NCBI GenBank assembly: GCA_037974665.1
Contig: CM075769.1
Location: forward strand, 24,739,139-24,803,138
DNA length: 64,000 bases
From: Ehretia macrophylla
Lineage: Eukaryota > Streptophyta > Magnoliopsida > Boraginales > Ehretiaceae
Direction of reading: 5' to 3'
Shown here one piece after another: positions 24,848 through 37,008 of the stretch (positions within the stretch are counted from its first letter, which is position 1; the number at the start of each line of letters is the position of its first letter). The notes under the pieces are model-generated. The model had not been told where the DNA came from. It saw only the letters and a program-made list of their open reading frames with translations, and did no database searches. Both the position numbers and the translations under genes were made by a program.

Positions 24848-25128
24848 AGCCTTTGCAGTTGGGTGAAAATCTATCTTATGAGGAACGACTAACTCATATC
24901 CTCGATAATCAGGATCGAGAGCTGAGATCAAAGAAGATTCCGATGGTGAAAGTATTATGGGATCATCATGGCATTGAGGAAGCTACTTGGGAAAGAAGAA
25001 ATCAGATTAAACAACAATTTTCAGATTTGTTCCGAGTAGCAAATAAGAATTTCGAGGATGAGATTTCTTTAAGGTGGGGAGGATGTGAGACCCGAGTTCG
25101 ATTCAAGTGCTATTATGTGTTTATTTAA
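24848..25128 (+). pseudogene. G1 pol C-terminus with chromodomain-like tail
   Basis: End of the G1 polyprotein after LTR L. It reads LGENLSYEERLTHILDNQ, then KKIPMVKVLWDHHGIEEATWERR, then NFEDEISLRWGG, with the stop at 25126-25128, already inside the 3' LTR. The block KxLWxHHxxEEATWE resembles the core of a chromodomain (V/L-K-W..EATWE), as in plant chromoviruses, where this module sits behind integrase and is thought to help target chromatin. The polypurine tract AAGGTGGGGAGGA (25071-25083) overlaps the coding end. Confidence 0.85.
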
Positions 25129-27417
25129 CTTTATGTGCTAAATTATGTGTTTATTTATTTTAACACATAAAATGTGCAATTATATGATTTATACATGTTT
25201 ACTAAGTTAAAATTGCATCTGAAATCAGATTTAAATACTAATTGTGACTTTTCATCTTCTTTGGTCACATAAGGCTTAATATTGCGTATACTTTAAAAAT
25301 CGAGCCTAACTTAGTTTTTAACACTATAAATAATTACTAGAGTATTAGAATTGAATTTAGAATCGATTTGGAGCGCTAATTAAGCTAGTTTGACCATTTC
25401 AAGTTAGTTTGACCAAGACTTTGACCTTGACCTTCTATTTAAGCTAAAATAAGACCAAAAATTGCAAAAATCTCTCCTTGTTCTTGAGCTTCAGCTGTGA
25501 GCGACCATAACCCTAGGAATAATGAAATCTTGTATATTTTAGCTAATATTTGGAGATAGGGGTGGAACCAAGACTCAAACCAAGTATTTTCAGACTTGTC
25601 TCGTCCTCTTACATCATTCTATCGATCATTTTTGCCTTTATTTTGCAAAAAAAGGTGAGGAGATTTTCTAACTAATCTTTCAAAACTCATTTTTATTGTT
25701 ATATAATGCTACTACTACACTTGTATCTTGCTAATTAGGTCATAGAGAACATATTTCTTGAATATTAGCTTGTGTAGAGTTTAATTTTGTTGTAGTTGAT
25801 TTATATGAACTATTTGATGAATGTTATTCCTATAATTGAGCTTTAGCTTGCTTCCTAGCTTAAATTTAATGTTCATATATGCTTGTGTATCATTCTAACT
25901 TATTAATTTAGTTTGATCATGTCAATTGGTGCAAGAAAAGTTGGATTTACATGGCTGAATTTTTGGCTTTTAGGGCGTTTTGGGGCTATTTGTGGGGCTG
26001 ATTTTGTGCAACCATTAGAATGCATATTTTATGCTATAATATGGTTTATAAGCCTTCCAATAGCTAGGGAAAAATGTTGGAAGTTGAAGGGGCATGGTGG
26101 TTTAGGTAGAAGATTGCTAAATGGTTGGTGATTTGAGTTGAAATGGTTGGTTTAAGTGCAAATGTGTACTCTTGTGTGGTGTGTAATATTTATGTTTGTA
26201 ATGGTGGCCTTTGGGCTGCCTTGGTAATATATTAGTGGCATGCTTAGTTAGGGTAATGATAGGTGGAGGCTAAAATGTTGTTTGGTTGCATATGCTGCTA
26301 TAATTGAGCTATGTGTTGATACGTGTTAGGTAGTTGTTGCTTTAACCTCTTTAGTTATTAAATGTGTTGCTATGACCTATATTATTGCTTAAGTAGATGA
26401 ATTGGATAAAGATGCAAAGTACGTGCTTAGGTGCTTGGCTATAACTTGTCATACGTATATGAATTGCGTAAGTGTTTGGGGAAACAACCTACTATGTTGT
26501 TTACCCTTATGTGTCATGATTCCTGAATGTGTTATGTGTGAATGTGTGAAGCGTGAATGCGGAGGGATGCAACCTTTAAATAGACACAATAGCGTTCATG
26601 TTGCATTAGGCGGCATAGGGCTTGCTAGGCGATAACATGACTAGGGGGTTCTAATACCTATCTTGTTGTGAATGGAAAATTCACAAGGTCTTGGTCGTAA
26701 GGTTTGATGTACATCCGGAGTACATCCGCATGGCGTATAGAGGATGAGTTCATGAGGTGTATAGGGGAATAGCGTCAATAGAACGAGCGTATCCTTCTTA
26801 TGTGGTTATTTACATTCTCGTGCATTTATAACTGTTGCATGTTCTTGTTCATGTCATGCTTTCAAAATGAGTTTTCAAAACCCAAAAATGCTTTCAAAAC
26901 CTTTCTTATTCTCTCCTCACTGAGTTCGTAGAAACTCACCCCGTTTGATAACATTTCAGGTGAGCTTGATGTGGTCAAGTACGTGGAGTATGTGAATATG
27001 TTGAACCTATAGTTTATACTGTGGTTGAGCCCGAGGCTAAGTTTACTTGCCTTGTGCATGTTTATGCTTTTGAACTTGTTGTATTTACTATTTTGGAGAT
27101 TATGAACTATATGTACTAAATGTTAAGTTTAAAATTTACTTCAATTTTGATAGGCTTATAATGAATTTCATAAGTCTTTATTTTGTATTGTATAGGTGGA
27201 TAGGCTTATGTACCTCATTGTGAAGCCTGTAATTTGATGATCATGATGTGGTATTGTGGCGGAAGACATGTATTGTGGTTGAAAGTTGGTTGTTGTTGAT
27301 ATATGATGTGTTTTGTGCAAGTTTAATTATTTGGTAGTCCATATTATAGCTGTTATAATGCCGAATTTCCGTTGCGTCCTGACTTGGTTTTAGGTGGCAT
27401 CAAGTTGGGGCATGACA
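25084..27417 (+). mobile_element. G1 3' LTR (LTR B)
   Basis: It starts TGTGAGACCCGAG directly after the polypurine tract and ends GGGGCATGACA, 2,334 bp. Since it follows pol directly it is the 3' LTR of G1. No matching 5' LTR is seen at the gag end: 1268-4169 is another family. Putative intron 25655-26959 (AAAG|GTGAGG to TTTCAG|GTG). Stem-loops are at 26479-26506, 26596-26640 and 26921-26938. Confidence 0.85.
25655..26959 (+). other. Putative intron in LTR B
   Basis: 1,305 bp with consensus ends. It contains GGGAAACAAC/GTTGTTTACCC around loop CTACTAT, then TCATGTT/AACATGA around GGCGGCATAGGGCTTGC, then TGAGTT/AACTCA shortly before the acceptor. These stems are different in sequence from those of other LTRs but sit in the same order. 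Confidence 0.45.
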
Positions 27418-27594
27418 GTTCGTGATGGTGTATATGGGATGGCATCAACAAAGTGAACGTATTCTTAATGAATGTTTACTTACTTTGTATTACTTAAGGT
27501 ATTTGTACTTGTTGCATATTATTGTTTCATGGCATGTTTTCGAAATCGGTTTTCAAATTAAAAAGGCTTTTCAAAACCTCCCTTACTCCCCCCT
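27418..27594 (+). mobile_element. LTR X, second fragment
   Basis: Non-coding. It matches the layout of LTR B from about 26745 onward (GTGATGGTGTATAxGGG, CTTTTCAAAACCT) and is cut by solo LTR M five bases before the conserved CACTGAG hairpin. Confidence 0.6.
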
Positions 27595-28423
27595 TGTCAC
27601 GCCACAACTCGACCTCACTTATGATCAGTCAGGACGCGGTGGAATTTCGGCAATATAACGTCTATAATATGGACAACAGGACTCTAAACCAATCCTTATA
27701 ACATCACACAACCAACTATAACTTCAACAACAACTCCAACACATTCAATACCATTCATTAACCAACCATTCAGCATTCCAACAACAAGACATATGCCTCC
27801 GTCTCAACAACATACATCTAGCTATACAATATACATGCTTAATAGATATAATACTAGTCTAGCAACCTAATCATATTCCAAAAGAAAGACAACTAAACTA
27901 GCATTATATCATCCACTATCTTTAAGTTGAGTTATACAATACAAACTTCAAAGCTTAAAACATTACAACATGCTACATAATACAAAACAACATAAGAGCA
28001 CTCCAGCCAAGACATCAAGGATAAGACTCTTGCACATTGGACTGATCCACATATTGCTCATTTTCAGGCTCCTGAGGAACGTACCCTAAGTTCAGCTCAG
28101 TAACACCTGAAAGTCAGCAACGAGGGTGTGCTTATACAATACAAAGCTCAGTGAGGGTTTAGTAGGATATTTTGGAAACACTTTCTTTACCACTTGGGAA
28201 ATCACCCTAGGTACAATAACATTCAATAAAATTTATCCACATCATCAATTCAATTAAGGCAACACATTAACCATTCAATTGAGAAAGGATACACTAGTTG
28301 ATGTAGCTCCATACACCATCACGAACTCAACTAACTTCTTACGCCCTCTGATACATTCCGGAAGTACCCCATTCTAGACACACACTCCATGGTATCTCCA
28401 ACCACACGAGATAGGGGATAACA

Positions 28424-28656
28424 CATGATAGTCATGCCGTTTTCAACCCGACAGCCTGATACTACCCAAGAGGTGGCACATACTATCATGACTTGCAACA
28501 ATAACATTGAACATTTAATATTCTGAGAAGACAACAAAGTAGGTTGTCTTTCAGTATAACAACATTTATCAATCAATTTAAAACACTTTAATCAACATAA
28601 CATTAATTAAACAACTAAGACACCCAAGTTAGATGACAAAGTAGGCCACCCAACTT
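28424..28656 (-). other. Three stem-loops inside the LTR M intron
   Basis: CATGATAGT/ACTATCATG (28424-28432 with 28482-28490, 9 bp perfect); AAGACAAC/GTTGTCTT (28528-28535 with 28543-28550, 8 bp perfect, loop CTACTTT in sense); and a 12-bp stem (28626-28637 with 28645-28656) again with CTACTTT in the loop, with three pairs that are G-U only when read on the sense strand. Confidence 0.65.
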
Positions 28657-29566
28657 ATCACACATTTCAACATGTATTCAATCCCGAGCCTACTCAACAT
28701 CAAACCAAATATCAACTACATAATCACTACTAGGCAATTAAAAACAACACTTAAGCATTTCAAAGAAAGACTACTCAACCTTCAAAACTTAATATCTTAC
28801 AATCTATCAATCAAACAACCCCTGAACCTTTTCCTACTACTCAACCACTCAAGCAACTACATTAACCCCTCCGAAACCAATCAAAAGCCACCCAAAACAA
28901 GCCCAATAAGCTAAAAATAGCAATGCATTCAAGGCTGATTTTTTCGACTTTTGCTATGGCATTCAAATTGAAAATTTGGCATTACAACATTACTACACAA
29001 TAATTAACAAGCCTATAGAAGCAACTATAACTCAATTTCAACTACTCCAACAACAAATATTCAAATATAAGCCAAATTATCAATTTAAATACTCGAAAAA
29101 TAAAAATACATGTTACTACCATTTAAAATGGCTACAAATACACTAAGTTGGTCCTTATCATCTACTTAGCAATAATCTGACATCAATTTAACAAAATAAC
29201 AACTACAAATGCATCAACCAAAATTCAACTCAAACTTTAAAATAATGAACTAATTTTTTCCTCACCTTTGATCCCAAGAAAAGCTAGAAATGTGTAGAAT
29301 GGATGCCCAACAAGCAATTTCAAGCTTTGAATGAAGTTGTTTGGCCTTGAAATGAAAATTCTATGAGAAGTTTTTCTTTGAAAACCTAAGAAAATGTTTC
29401 TTTTTTCCCTTTGGAGACTCACGGCTATGTGTGTGTGTATATGTGGTGTTTTGTGCTTAGTTTATGAGTAATATGTATGTATATTGTATATATAATGCAA
29501 AGTCAACAATTTAAGTAAAAGTCAAAGTTGTCTACTTTTACTATTTTAGTTGTTTTAAGCCTTTAA

Positions 29567-29568
<2 letters not shown>

Positions 29569-29605
<37 letters not shown>
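29569..29605. repeat. (AT)n microsatellite
   Basis: About 37 bp of alternating A and T in the U3 part of LTR M. Confidence 0.9.
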
Positions 29606-29610
<5 letters not shown>

Positions 29611-29869
29611 ACACTTATACTATATTTAGTTAAGTAAAAATAGTTGACAACATTTTATAAATGCATACACATACATACAACTAGGGTATAAAACTCAATT
29701 TTGCAAAAGAAGTTGAAAAGTCACATTATTTGTTTTGCAAATGTATTTTAATTGCAAAGTTAGTCTAAAATCACTTAATATCACATATAAATTCATACCT
29801 ATTAATTCTAATAGCATTTAAACAGATAAAACATGTATTTGCAAATTAGGGCAAATTCGGAGTCTCACA

Positions 29870-30286
29870 CCCCTCACTGAGTTGGTGGAAACTCTCCCCG
29901 TTTGCTAACAATATAGGTGAGGCCAAGATCGAGCTAGAAGGAGAAAAAATGTGATTGCTTGCTTGTGCATTTGGGGATGTTGTAAATGTTGCTCATGTTG
30001 TTTATGTACATATTGATTATGTTGCCTATGTAGTTATGTTGTAATTATGAAGATGTAATCTTTGATATCTAAGAGTTAATAGGGAAGACTCTGGTAATGA
30101 ATTCTTTAGTGTATTTGAGATGTTTAAGTGGCTCTTTTGTACTACTTTATTGATATTAGTGATTGGGCTTTTGTAATGTGCCTTAGCGAACTTGGGAGAA
30201 GTAATATTCTTAAGCCTGTGGCATTATGATCCCAGGACTGTTCATGGTTATATAAGTTTGGATATTATTTTAATTTCTGTGGTATC
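29870..30286 (+). mobile_element. LTR X, third fragment
   Basis: Starts CCCCTCACTGAGTTGG, with the conserved pre-acceptor hairpin TGAGTT..AAACTC and then CAATATAG|GTGAGG. It runs to 30286, where element M1 interrupts it; GTATC (30282-30286) is duplicated at 48455-48459. Confidence 0.65.
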
Positions 30287-32284
30287 TGTCACACCCCAAC
30301 TTGACCCCACTTACGATCCGTTAGGACGCAACGGAATTTCGTCAATATAACGTCAGTAGTATGGACAACAAGACTCTAAACCAATCCTTTATAACGTTAC
30401 ACAACCAACTACAACTTCAACAACAACTCCAACAACCATTCATTAACATACAACACATCCACATTCATTCATTATACAACCATACAATATCCCAACCACA
30501 AGTTATATGCCTCCGTTTCAACAACATACCACAAGCTATACTATACATATGCATAACATATATAAAACTAGTCTAGCAACCTGTTCATATTCCAAAAATA
30601 AGACAACTAGCTAGCATTATATTTTCACTATCTTTTAAACATCTTATACAATACAACCTTTAAAGCTTTAAACATTACAACATATTTCATATTACAGAAC
30701 AACAAAGATGCATTCCAGCAAGGCATCAAGGACAAGACTCTCGCACATTTGACTCATCCACAAAATGCTCGTACTCAGTCTCCTAAGGCACGTACCCTAA
30801 CTTCGGCTCGATAACACCTGAAAGTCAACAAAGAGGGTGAGCTTATACAACACAAAGCTCAGTGAGGGTTCGAAAGATGTTTTGGAAACAATTTTCTTTA
30901 CCACTTGGGAAAACACCCTAGGAGCAATAACATTCAGTAAACTTCACCTTCATTAACAATTCAATTGAAACAACAAAAATAACCATTCACTTTAAAAAGG
31001 ATGTACTAGTTGGTGTAGCTCCATACGCCATCATGATCTCAACCAACTTCTTATAACGCCCACTGATACATTTCGGAAGTACCTCAACTAGCCCACACAC
31101 TCCATGGCACTCTCCGACCACACGAGATAGGGGTAACACGTGATAGTTGTACTGGCAACCCGACGAGCCCGATGCTGCCCGAGGTGACACAACACTATCA
31201 TGGCTTTCATCAGACAACACTTAACATTTAACATTCCGAGAGAACAACAAAAAAAGTTGTCTCCCGGCACTTCAACAATCATCAACACTTTCAACAACAC
31301 TACAACAACTCAACAATTAAGCAAACAATTAAGACACCCAAGTTAGATGACAAAGTAGGCTAAACAACTCAACATACATTCCCACATGCATTCAAACCCG
31401 AACCTACTCAACAACAACCCAAGAACCAACTACACAAACACAACCAAACAACTAAAGACAACATTTTAACATTTCAAAGAAAGACTACACAAACTTTTAA
31501 AATTCATAACTTACAATCTACAAATCAAACAACCCCCGAACCTTTTCCTAATACTCAATCACAATGCATCTACATTAACCCCCTTGAAAACCAACCAAAA
31601 GCCACCCAAAATAAGCCCAAGAAGCCTAACTTTGGCAATACACCTTGGCTGAATTTTTTGACCTTTTACTATGACATTCAAATTGAAAATTTGGCAATAC
31701 AACATTACTACACAATAATTAACAAGCCTATAGAAGCAACTACAACTCAATTTCAATCACTACAACTACAATTATTCAAATATAAGCCAAATAATCAATT
31801 TAAATACCCAGAAAATAAAAATACAGGCTACTACCATTCAAAATGGCTACAAATGGATATAATTGGTCCTTATAATCTACTAAGCAATAATCTAACATCA
31901 ATTTAACAAAATAACCACTACAATTGCATCAACCAAAAACTCAACTCAACTTTGAAATAAACAACTATATTTTTCCCTCACCTTTGATACAAAGTGATAT
32001 TAGGAATGTGTAGAATGGATGTCCAACAAGCAATTTCAAGTTTTAAATGAAGTTATTTGGCCTTGAATTGCAAAATCTATGAGAAATTTGCTTTGAAAAC
32101 CTAGCAAAATAATTTTCTTTTCTTCCTTGGAGCCTCTTGGCCTTGTGTGTGAGTTTTGAGTGTGTTTTATGCTTTGTTTTCTTGTAATGTGTATGTATAA
32201 TGTATATATAATGTTAAGTCAACAAAATAAGTTAAAGTCAAGGTTGTCAACACTTAGTATTTTAGTTAGTTTTAGTCTATTTTA

Positions 32285-32319
<35 letters not shown>

Positions 32320-32748
32320 ACTAACTTAAATACTAGTTTTTAGTAGACTATTTTTTAGGACAACATTATATGTAGAAGCATATTTAAGCATATATATACA
32401 TACAATCAAAATAAATTGCTTAGTTTTGCAAAAGAAGATGATAAATCCATTTAAATTCTTAATTCGTTTAGAATCAATTTTTATCAAACAGGGGTCTATT
32501 AATAACAGAGGACTAGGTTTTGAAACGTTTAAAAGACCAGTTTCAAAATTCCAGCGGATGTGTCTTAAAATACTATTCATAAAACTCAACGATAAAATTT
32601 TCAATGCATATTTTTATAAAATTTTCATGAATGCTCACATATCATGTAATAGAAGTTACAATTTTATAATTAACATATTTTAATTCATATAACATATAAA
32701 CAAGTCAAAACACATACTTTCACATAAATGGTATTTGGGGGTTTCATA
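30287..32748 (-). mobile_element. M1 3' LTR
   Basis: 2,462 bp. The inner end reads TTTCATA instead of TTTCACA, one point change. Putative intron 30818-31981 (1,164 bp). Perfect hairpin TGAGCTT/AAGCTCA at 30838-30861. The tail frame has a stop (GVIEPKLGYVP-stop..) that the 5' LTR copy does not have. It is clearly alike to the 5' LTR (43554-48454) but with many differences, so it is an old insertion. Confidence 0.9.
32287..32317. repeat. (TA)n microsatellite in M1 3' LTR
   Basis: About 30 bp of TA repeat; the same spot in the 5' LTR (48009-48029) has a shorter, interrupted run. Confidence 0.85.
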
Positions 32749-33267
32749 TTCTCCTCCCCCTAAAGAAATTTCATCCTCAAAATTCTTACTCGCTCCGCGG
32801 AATAAATCTAGGTATTGCTGTTGAATCTGATCTCTTCTTTCCCAACTAGCTTCTTCAATCCCGTGATGTTTCCACAATACTTTAACCATCAGAATCTTCT
32901 TTGACCTTAACTCTCATTCCATCTGATCTAGAATACGAATTGGTCGCTCCTCATAAGTCAAATTCTCACGAAGTTGTAACAGTTATGATTCTAAAATATG
33001 AGAAGGATCCGGATAATACTTTCTCAAAGTAGATACATGGAGGACATCATGAACATTAGAAAAGTTCTGTGGCAAAGCTAACCGATACGCCAACTTGAAA
33101 ACTCTGCCAGTAATCTCAAACGGCCCTGCAAACCTCGGACTTAGCTTACCACCCTTACTATGACGAGCAAAACCTTACGAGGAGACAATTTCAAGAAAAG
33201 TTGATCTCCGACTGCAAACTCCAAATCCCGATGACGCTTATCAGTATAACTCTTGTATCAGCTCTGC
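32680..33267 (-). pseudogene. M1 integrase C-terminus and chromodomain-like tail
   Basis: Minus strand. From the deletion joint near 33268 it reads YKSYTDKRHRDLEFAVGDQ, then after a frame change the GPFEITGRV and NVHDVLHVSTLRKYYPDPSH blocks, then LRENLTYEERPIRILDQME-stop, KILMVKVLWKHHGIEEASWERR and NFEDEISLGGG. The frame runs to a stop at 32680 within the 3' LTR. This is the same chromovirus tail as in G1 and M2. The polypurine tract (sense AGGGGGAGGAGAA) is at 32749-32761. Confidence 0.85.
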
Positions 33268-33790
33268 ATCGTAACATGTTCCCATTTCCACTCTGGTATT
33301 GCCAATGGCTGAAGTAACCCTGCGGGTCGTTGATGTTCTGCTTTCACTCACTGACAAGTCAAACATTTAGATACAAACTGAGCAACCTCCATCTTCATGT
33401 TGTTCCACCAATAATGTTGTTTCAAATCCTGGTACATCTTGTTTCCACTGGATGAATGGTGTATTTAGAATTATGAGCCTCCTCCAAAATACCTTTCCTC
33501 AAACTCGGTTCATCGGGAATACACACCCTATTCCGAAACTGAAGAATATCGTCCTCATGTAATTTGAAGTCAGACTGATCATTTGTAATATGATCCTTGA
33601 TCTTCTGAAGCTTTGCATCAAGTTGTTGAGCTTCCCTAATCTGAGACAACAATAAAGGTTGAATCCGCAGATGTGAGCACATCACCCCAACTTGAGTCAA
33701 CTCGGGTTTTCAATAACTAACTTTCTCAAGCACCTCCCACTTTTTAACTGCTAAACAAGCAATATATGTTTTACGGCTAAGAGCATCTGC
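33268..33790 (-). pseudogene. M1 integrase N-terminal domain; catalytic core deleted
   Basis: Minus strand. After RNase H the region reads SHLRIQPLLLSQIREAQQ, then [10 protein letters not shown], the zinc domain with HYWWNN and CLTCQ (33340-33420), then [16 protein letters not shown]. Right after EHVTM, where G1 and gypsy integrases continue into the core with its three acidic residues, this copy jumps (about 33268) to the segment just before the C-terminal domain (QS-stop-YKSYTDK). Compared with G1, the whole DDE core is missing. Confidence 0.85.
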
Positions 33791-34286
33791 TACAACATTT
33801 TCCTTCCCAAGTAGATAATTGATAGAACAATTATAATCTCCTATAAGTTCCATCCATCTCCGTTGCTGCATATTCAACTCCTTCTGTGAGAATAAGTACT
33901 TCAGACTTTTGTGATCAGTGAAAATCTCAAACTTACTACCCCACAGATAGTGACGCCACTTTTCAATGCAAACACAACAGCTACCAACTCAAGATCATGA
34001 GTCGGATAGTTCACCTCATACGGTTTTAACTTTCTAGAAGCATAGGCGATAACCCGAACATTCTGCATAAGTACGCAACCCAAGCCCTCCCTGGACGCAT
34101 CGCTGTAGATGACCATATTATATGTTCCCTCTGGCAATGCAAGTACCAGAGTAGTAGTCAATCCCTTTTTCAACTCCTGAAACCCACTCTCACACTTCTC
34201 ATCCAAAGTAATGTTGGTTTATTTCTGAGTTAACTTAGAAAGTGGCCCCACAATCTTAGAAAAGTCATTCACAAACCTACGGTAGT
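33780..34286 (-). pseudogene. M1 RNase H
   Basis: Minus strand. Reads [28 protein letters not shown] (first acidic residue), [28 protein letters not shown] (second), then a frameshift near 33955, and [14 protein letters not shown] (33900-33940), [18 protein letters not shown] and VADALSR (33775-33800). Cut at 34286 by element E, with GTAGT duplicated at 34282-34286 and 40676-40680; the RT side continues at 40681. Confidence 0.85.
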
Positions 34287-36994
34287 TGTGATAACCCGAA
34301 CCCAGCATGCATTTAATGGCATTTAATTACATTTAATTAAGTGTCATCGTAAATGTTAGCATTGAATTTCGTGTTTATTTTTAAGTTAAACATTTATTTG
34401 TAGCTTTATTTTCATATTTCTTTTAGAAGTAATTAAAATAATACTTGAGTTAATTATTTTAACGGAATAACAACTACTTTCATATTTATGTTAATCGGTT
34501 TTATTTTTCTTGCACCTTAATGCTCGGTTTTCAATAAAATGAAAAGTAGCTTCGAGCCGAATTAAATTTTGAACTATGTTACTTTTCAAAAATTATATCT
34601 TCTTAAATTCTTTAAGATTTAATTGTTATTCTTTTATTGTCGTAAAGTGCATAGCATATCGGGAGCGATAGTTAAGAAATGATTTCTAGTCCTCAGCAAA
34701 TAGTGAAAACTAGTGTTTAGTGTTTTAATTTTAGTAGTTTAGTTGTTATTAACTTGAATTTGATTTGTGATAGTTGTTTTAGCTTCAAAATGCATAAAAT
34801 AAGCCTATTTGACCAAGTTTAAGTTAGCTTTGACCAAGGGCTTGACTTGTAGACTTGTTATCATCTTTTATAAGCTTAAAATAACAAGGAAAATAAAGAA
34901 AAAATGCTGAAAACAAAATGCTAAGGGCCGAAAATATACAAGGAAGAAAGAAAAAAAACCTTTCAACTTCAAACTTCAATTTCTTCGCGGGAGCTTGTGC
35001 GGGGTGGTTTCCGAGGCATCCAGCGTGGTTTTCCTAGCGTCTAAGAGCGTCTAAGGTGAGGGTTTCATGTTTATTTGCGCATTTGAATGTTTTATGTGTT
35101 AACTTTAATTTTTGGGTTTTATCCGTAGAATGTTATTTTGAACGTTTTGAGGCTTAAAGAATGTTTCCTAGCAATTGTAGAACATGTATTTATAGCTTTT
35201 TAACATTTTCCGCGGTTGAATATCAAAATTGAAATATAAATTGTTAATTAAATAATAAATTATGAATAGCAAATCCCTGTTTCGATGAAGTTGCTCTGTT
35301 ATGCATTCTGTTGATGTAGGAAGGTGCTAGATAAGCTAGAATGCCTAAATGTGTGGTTTAATTGGATTGTGTAATGGAAAAATGGAGAAAAATGGCTTAG
35401 TGAAAGTTGGGGTCGTTTAGGTCAAGTTCGGCATTTTATCGTTTTGCATGATGGCATTGTCTCGGGAGGCCATGGAAGCACTTTTGGTGTGATTATGGTG
35501 TTGGTTGGGTGTTTGGTTAGGGTAGCGATAGTTCAAACGAGCAAAGGGGAAAATCGGGGCTTTGCGTGAATTCTAAGGTTAAGTAGGGTTTCAGGGTCTT
35601 TAGACGTGCCTTATAGTGACCTAGGAGGATTGGTGAAGTCGGTTTCCAAAACTCATGTCTCGTTTGAAAGTAGAAGCATTTTGAAAGTTGGGGTCATTTT
35701 GTGATTTTGTGTGTTTTCATAGTATAATGCCTATAGAATGCTTAATAATGCTTGTTATGCTCGTTAAAGTTGATTATGATTGAATTTGTATGTCAATTGT
35801 TGATAATGCTAGTTAGTATTGTTCTTGTTACTTTATTACTTGTAATTGCTTATTGTGTGCTTATTGTATCATATGTTGTTACTGACTTGCACTTCAGTGC
35901 CTTGCTCGATTATCATTATATATATCTTGTATTGCATTGCATAAGTGTCAGGCGCGTGAGTGATGGGCCTCTCTGGGTAGCCTCGGGTTGCCAGTGTTGG
36001 TTGCTCTAGCTCCGTGTCCTATTCCCTTTCTCGCTTGGGTTGCCGCCCAGGGAGTTTTGGGTCGTAGAATTGACAGAGTATGTCCGGAGTACTCTAAACA
36101 GAAGTTATAAGGTGGGTGAGCCGGCGCGTCATCGTTAAAGTCATCGAAGTCATGATCAGTACATTTCTCGCTCGAGTGAACCATAGCCTTCAGAGTGTGG
36201 TATAGCTTTGAATGGTTGTGTTAATGCTTTTATTAATTGGTTATTGTATTGATTGTTTATATTGAATGCTTGCTTGTCAATTATATTGTTTAGCTGTACC
36301 TATTTGCATTGCACGAGCTTCTTTCTCTCCACCGTGATATCTGTCTCGCCCTCACTGAGTATACGCGTTGTGTATACTCACTCCTCACCACCACATTTCA
36401 GGAAATGCCATGTTAGCTAAAAAGTTCGTGATTATATGAAAGTTCGTGCTTGAAGAGTTATCTTGCGTGCCTATGTGGCTTGAGTTGTTGAAGTGGCAAA
36501 GATGTATGCTTTCATGTATTGTATGTATTTAATATTAAAAGAATGTAATTTAATTTTTACTAGGTTATTGAAGTGATTGGAAAAGTTAGCTTATGTATTT
36601 AGTTAGTATAGTTTAACTTCAATGCATGTTTGTAATGTCCAAAGGAAAAGAGTGAGAATGGTTTGATAGTCTAACTTATGCAATAGGTTAGTATGGTTTA
36701 ATTGTCAAGCATAAATGTACTTGTAAAAGATGTGAAGAGGTAGGTTAGTCTGTAAACTGGAAATGTATATTTGCTTGTGATTGCTTGTTGAGAACAAGGC
36801 TCGGATGGCCTTGAGGTGGTTGAATGTTTGGACATGGTATTGGTCCAATTATATGCTGTCGCATGTTTGCTTTTTGCCTAGAAACAGGGGAGACTCCGTC
36901 CATTTTCCCTAAAAATTATGCCCGGGTTTGGATTTGGGTTGTGATTAGATTGATTGATAGAACTCCCGGTCTCGAGAGGGATCGGGGTGTGACA
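34287..36994 (+). mobile_element. E 5' LTR
   Basis: TGTGATAACCCGAACCC..GGGGTGTGACA, 2,708 bp. Putative intron 35056-36401 (CTAAG|GTGAGG to CATTTCAG|GAAATG, 1,346 bp), with a perfect 9-bp hairpin TGAGTATAC/GTATACTCA at 36356-36380 just before the acceptor and GGGTCGTAG..TCCGGAGTAC at 36059-36092. The block 36430-36930 is absent from the 3' LTR. Confidence 0.93.
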
Positions 36995-36996
36995 GG

Positions 36997-37008
36997 TGGT
37001 ATCAGAGC
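36997..37008 (+). other. Primer binding site of E (tRNA-Met type)
   Basis: TGGTATCAGAGC, the sequence that pairs with the 3' end of plant initiator tRNA-Met, two bases after the LTR. Confidence 0.9.

Larger units (their letters stand above)
27595..29869 (-). mobile_element. Solo LTR M (Ty3/gypsy)
   Basis: TGTCACGCC at the left, GGAGTCTCACA at the right, 2,275 bp, flanked by CCCCT at 27590-27594 and 29870-29874. Same family as LTR H (51328-53520). Putative intron 28107-29265 (1,159 bp): donor TCAAAG|GTGAGG, acceptor TTTCAG|GTG. The tail frame on the minus strand is GVTELNLGYVPQEPEN..VQESYP-stop (28020-28106). Confidence 0.92.

Noticed and set aside
35752-36009. 85-codon hydrophobic frame present twice (also 39928-40185)
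   Set aside because: Occurs twice only because it lies in both LTRs of E. No coding signature; it covers the putative intron.
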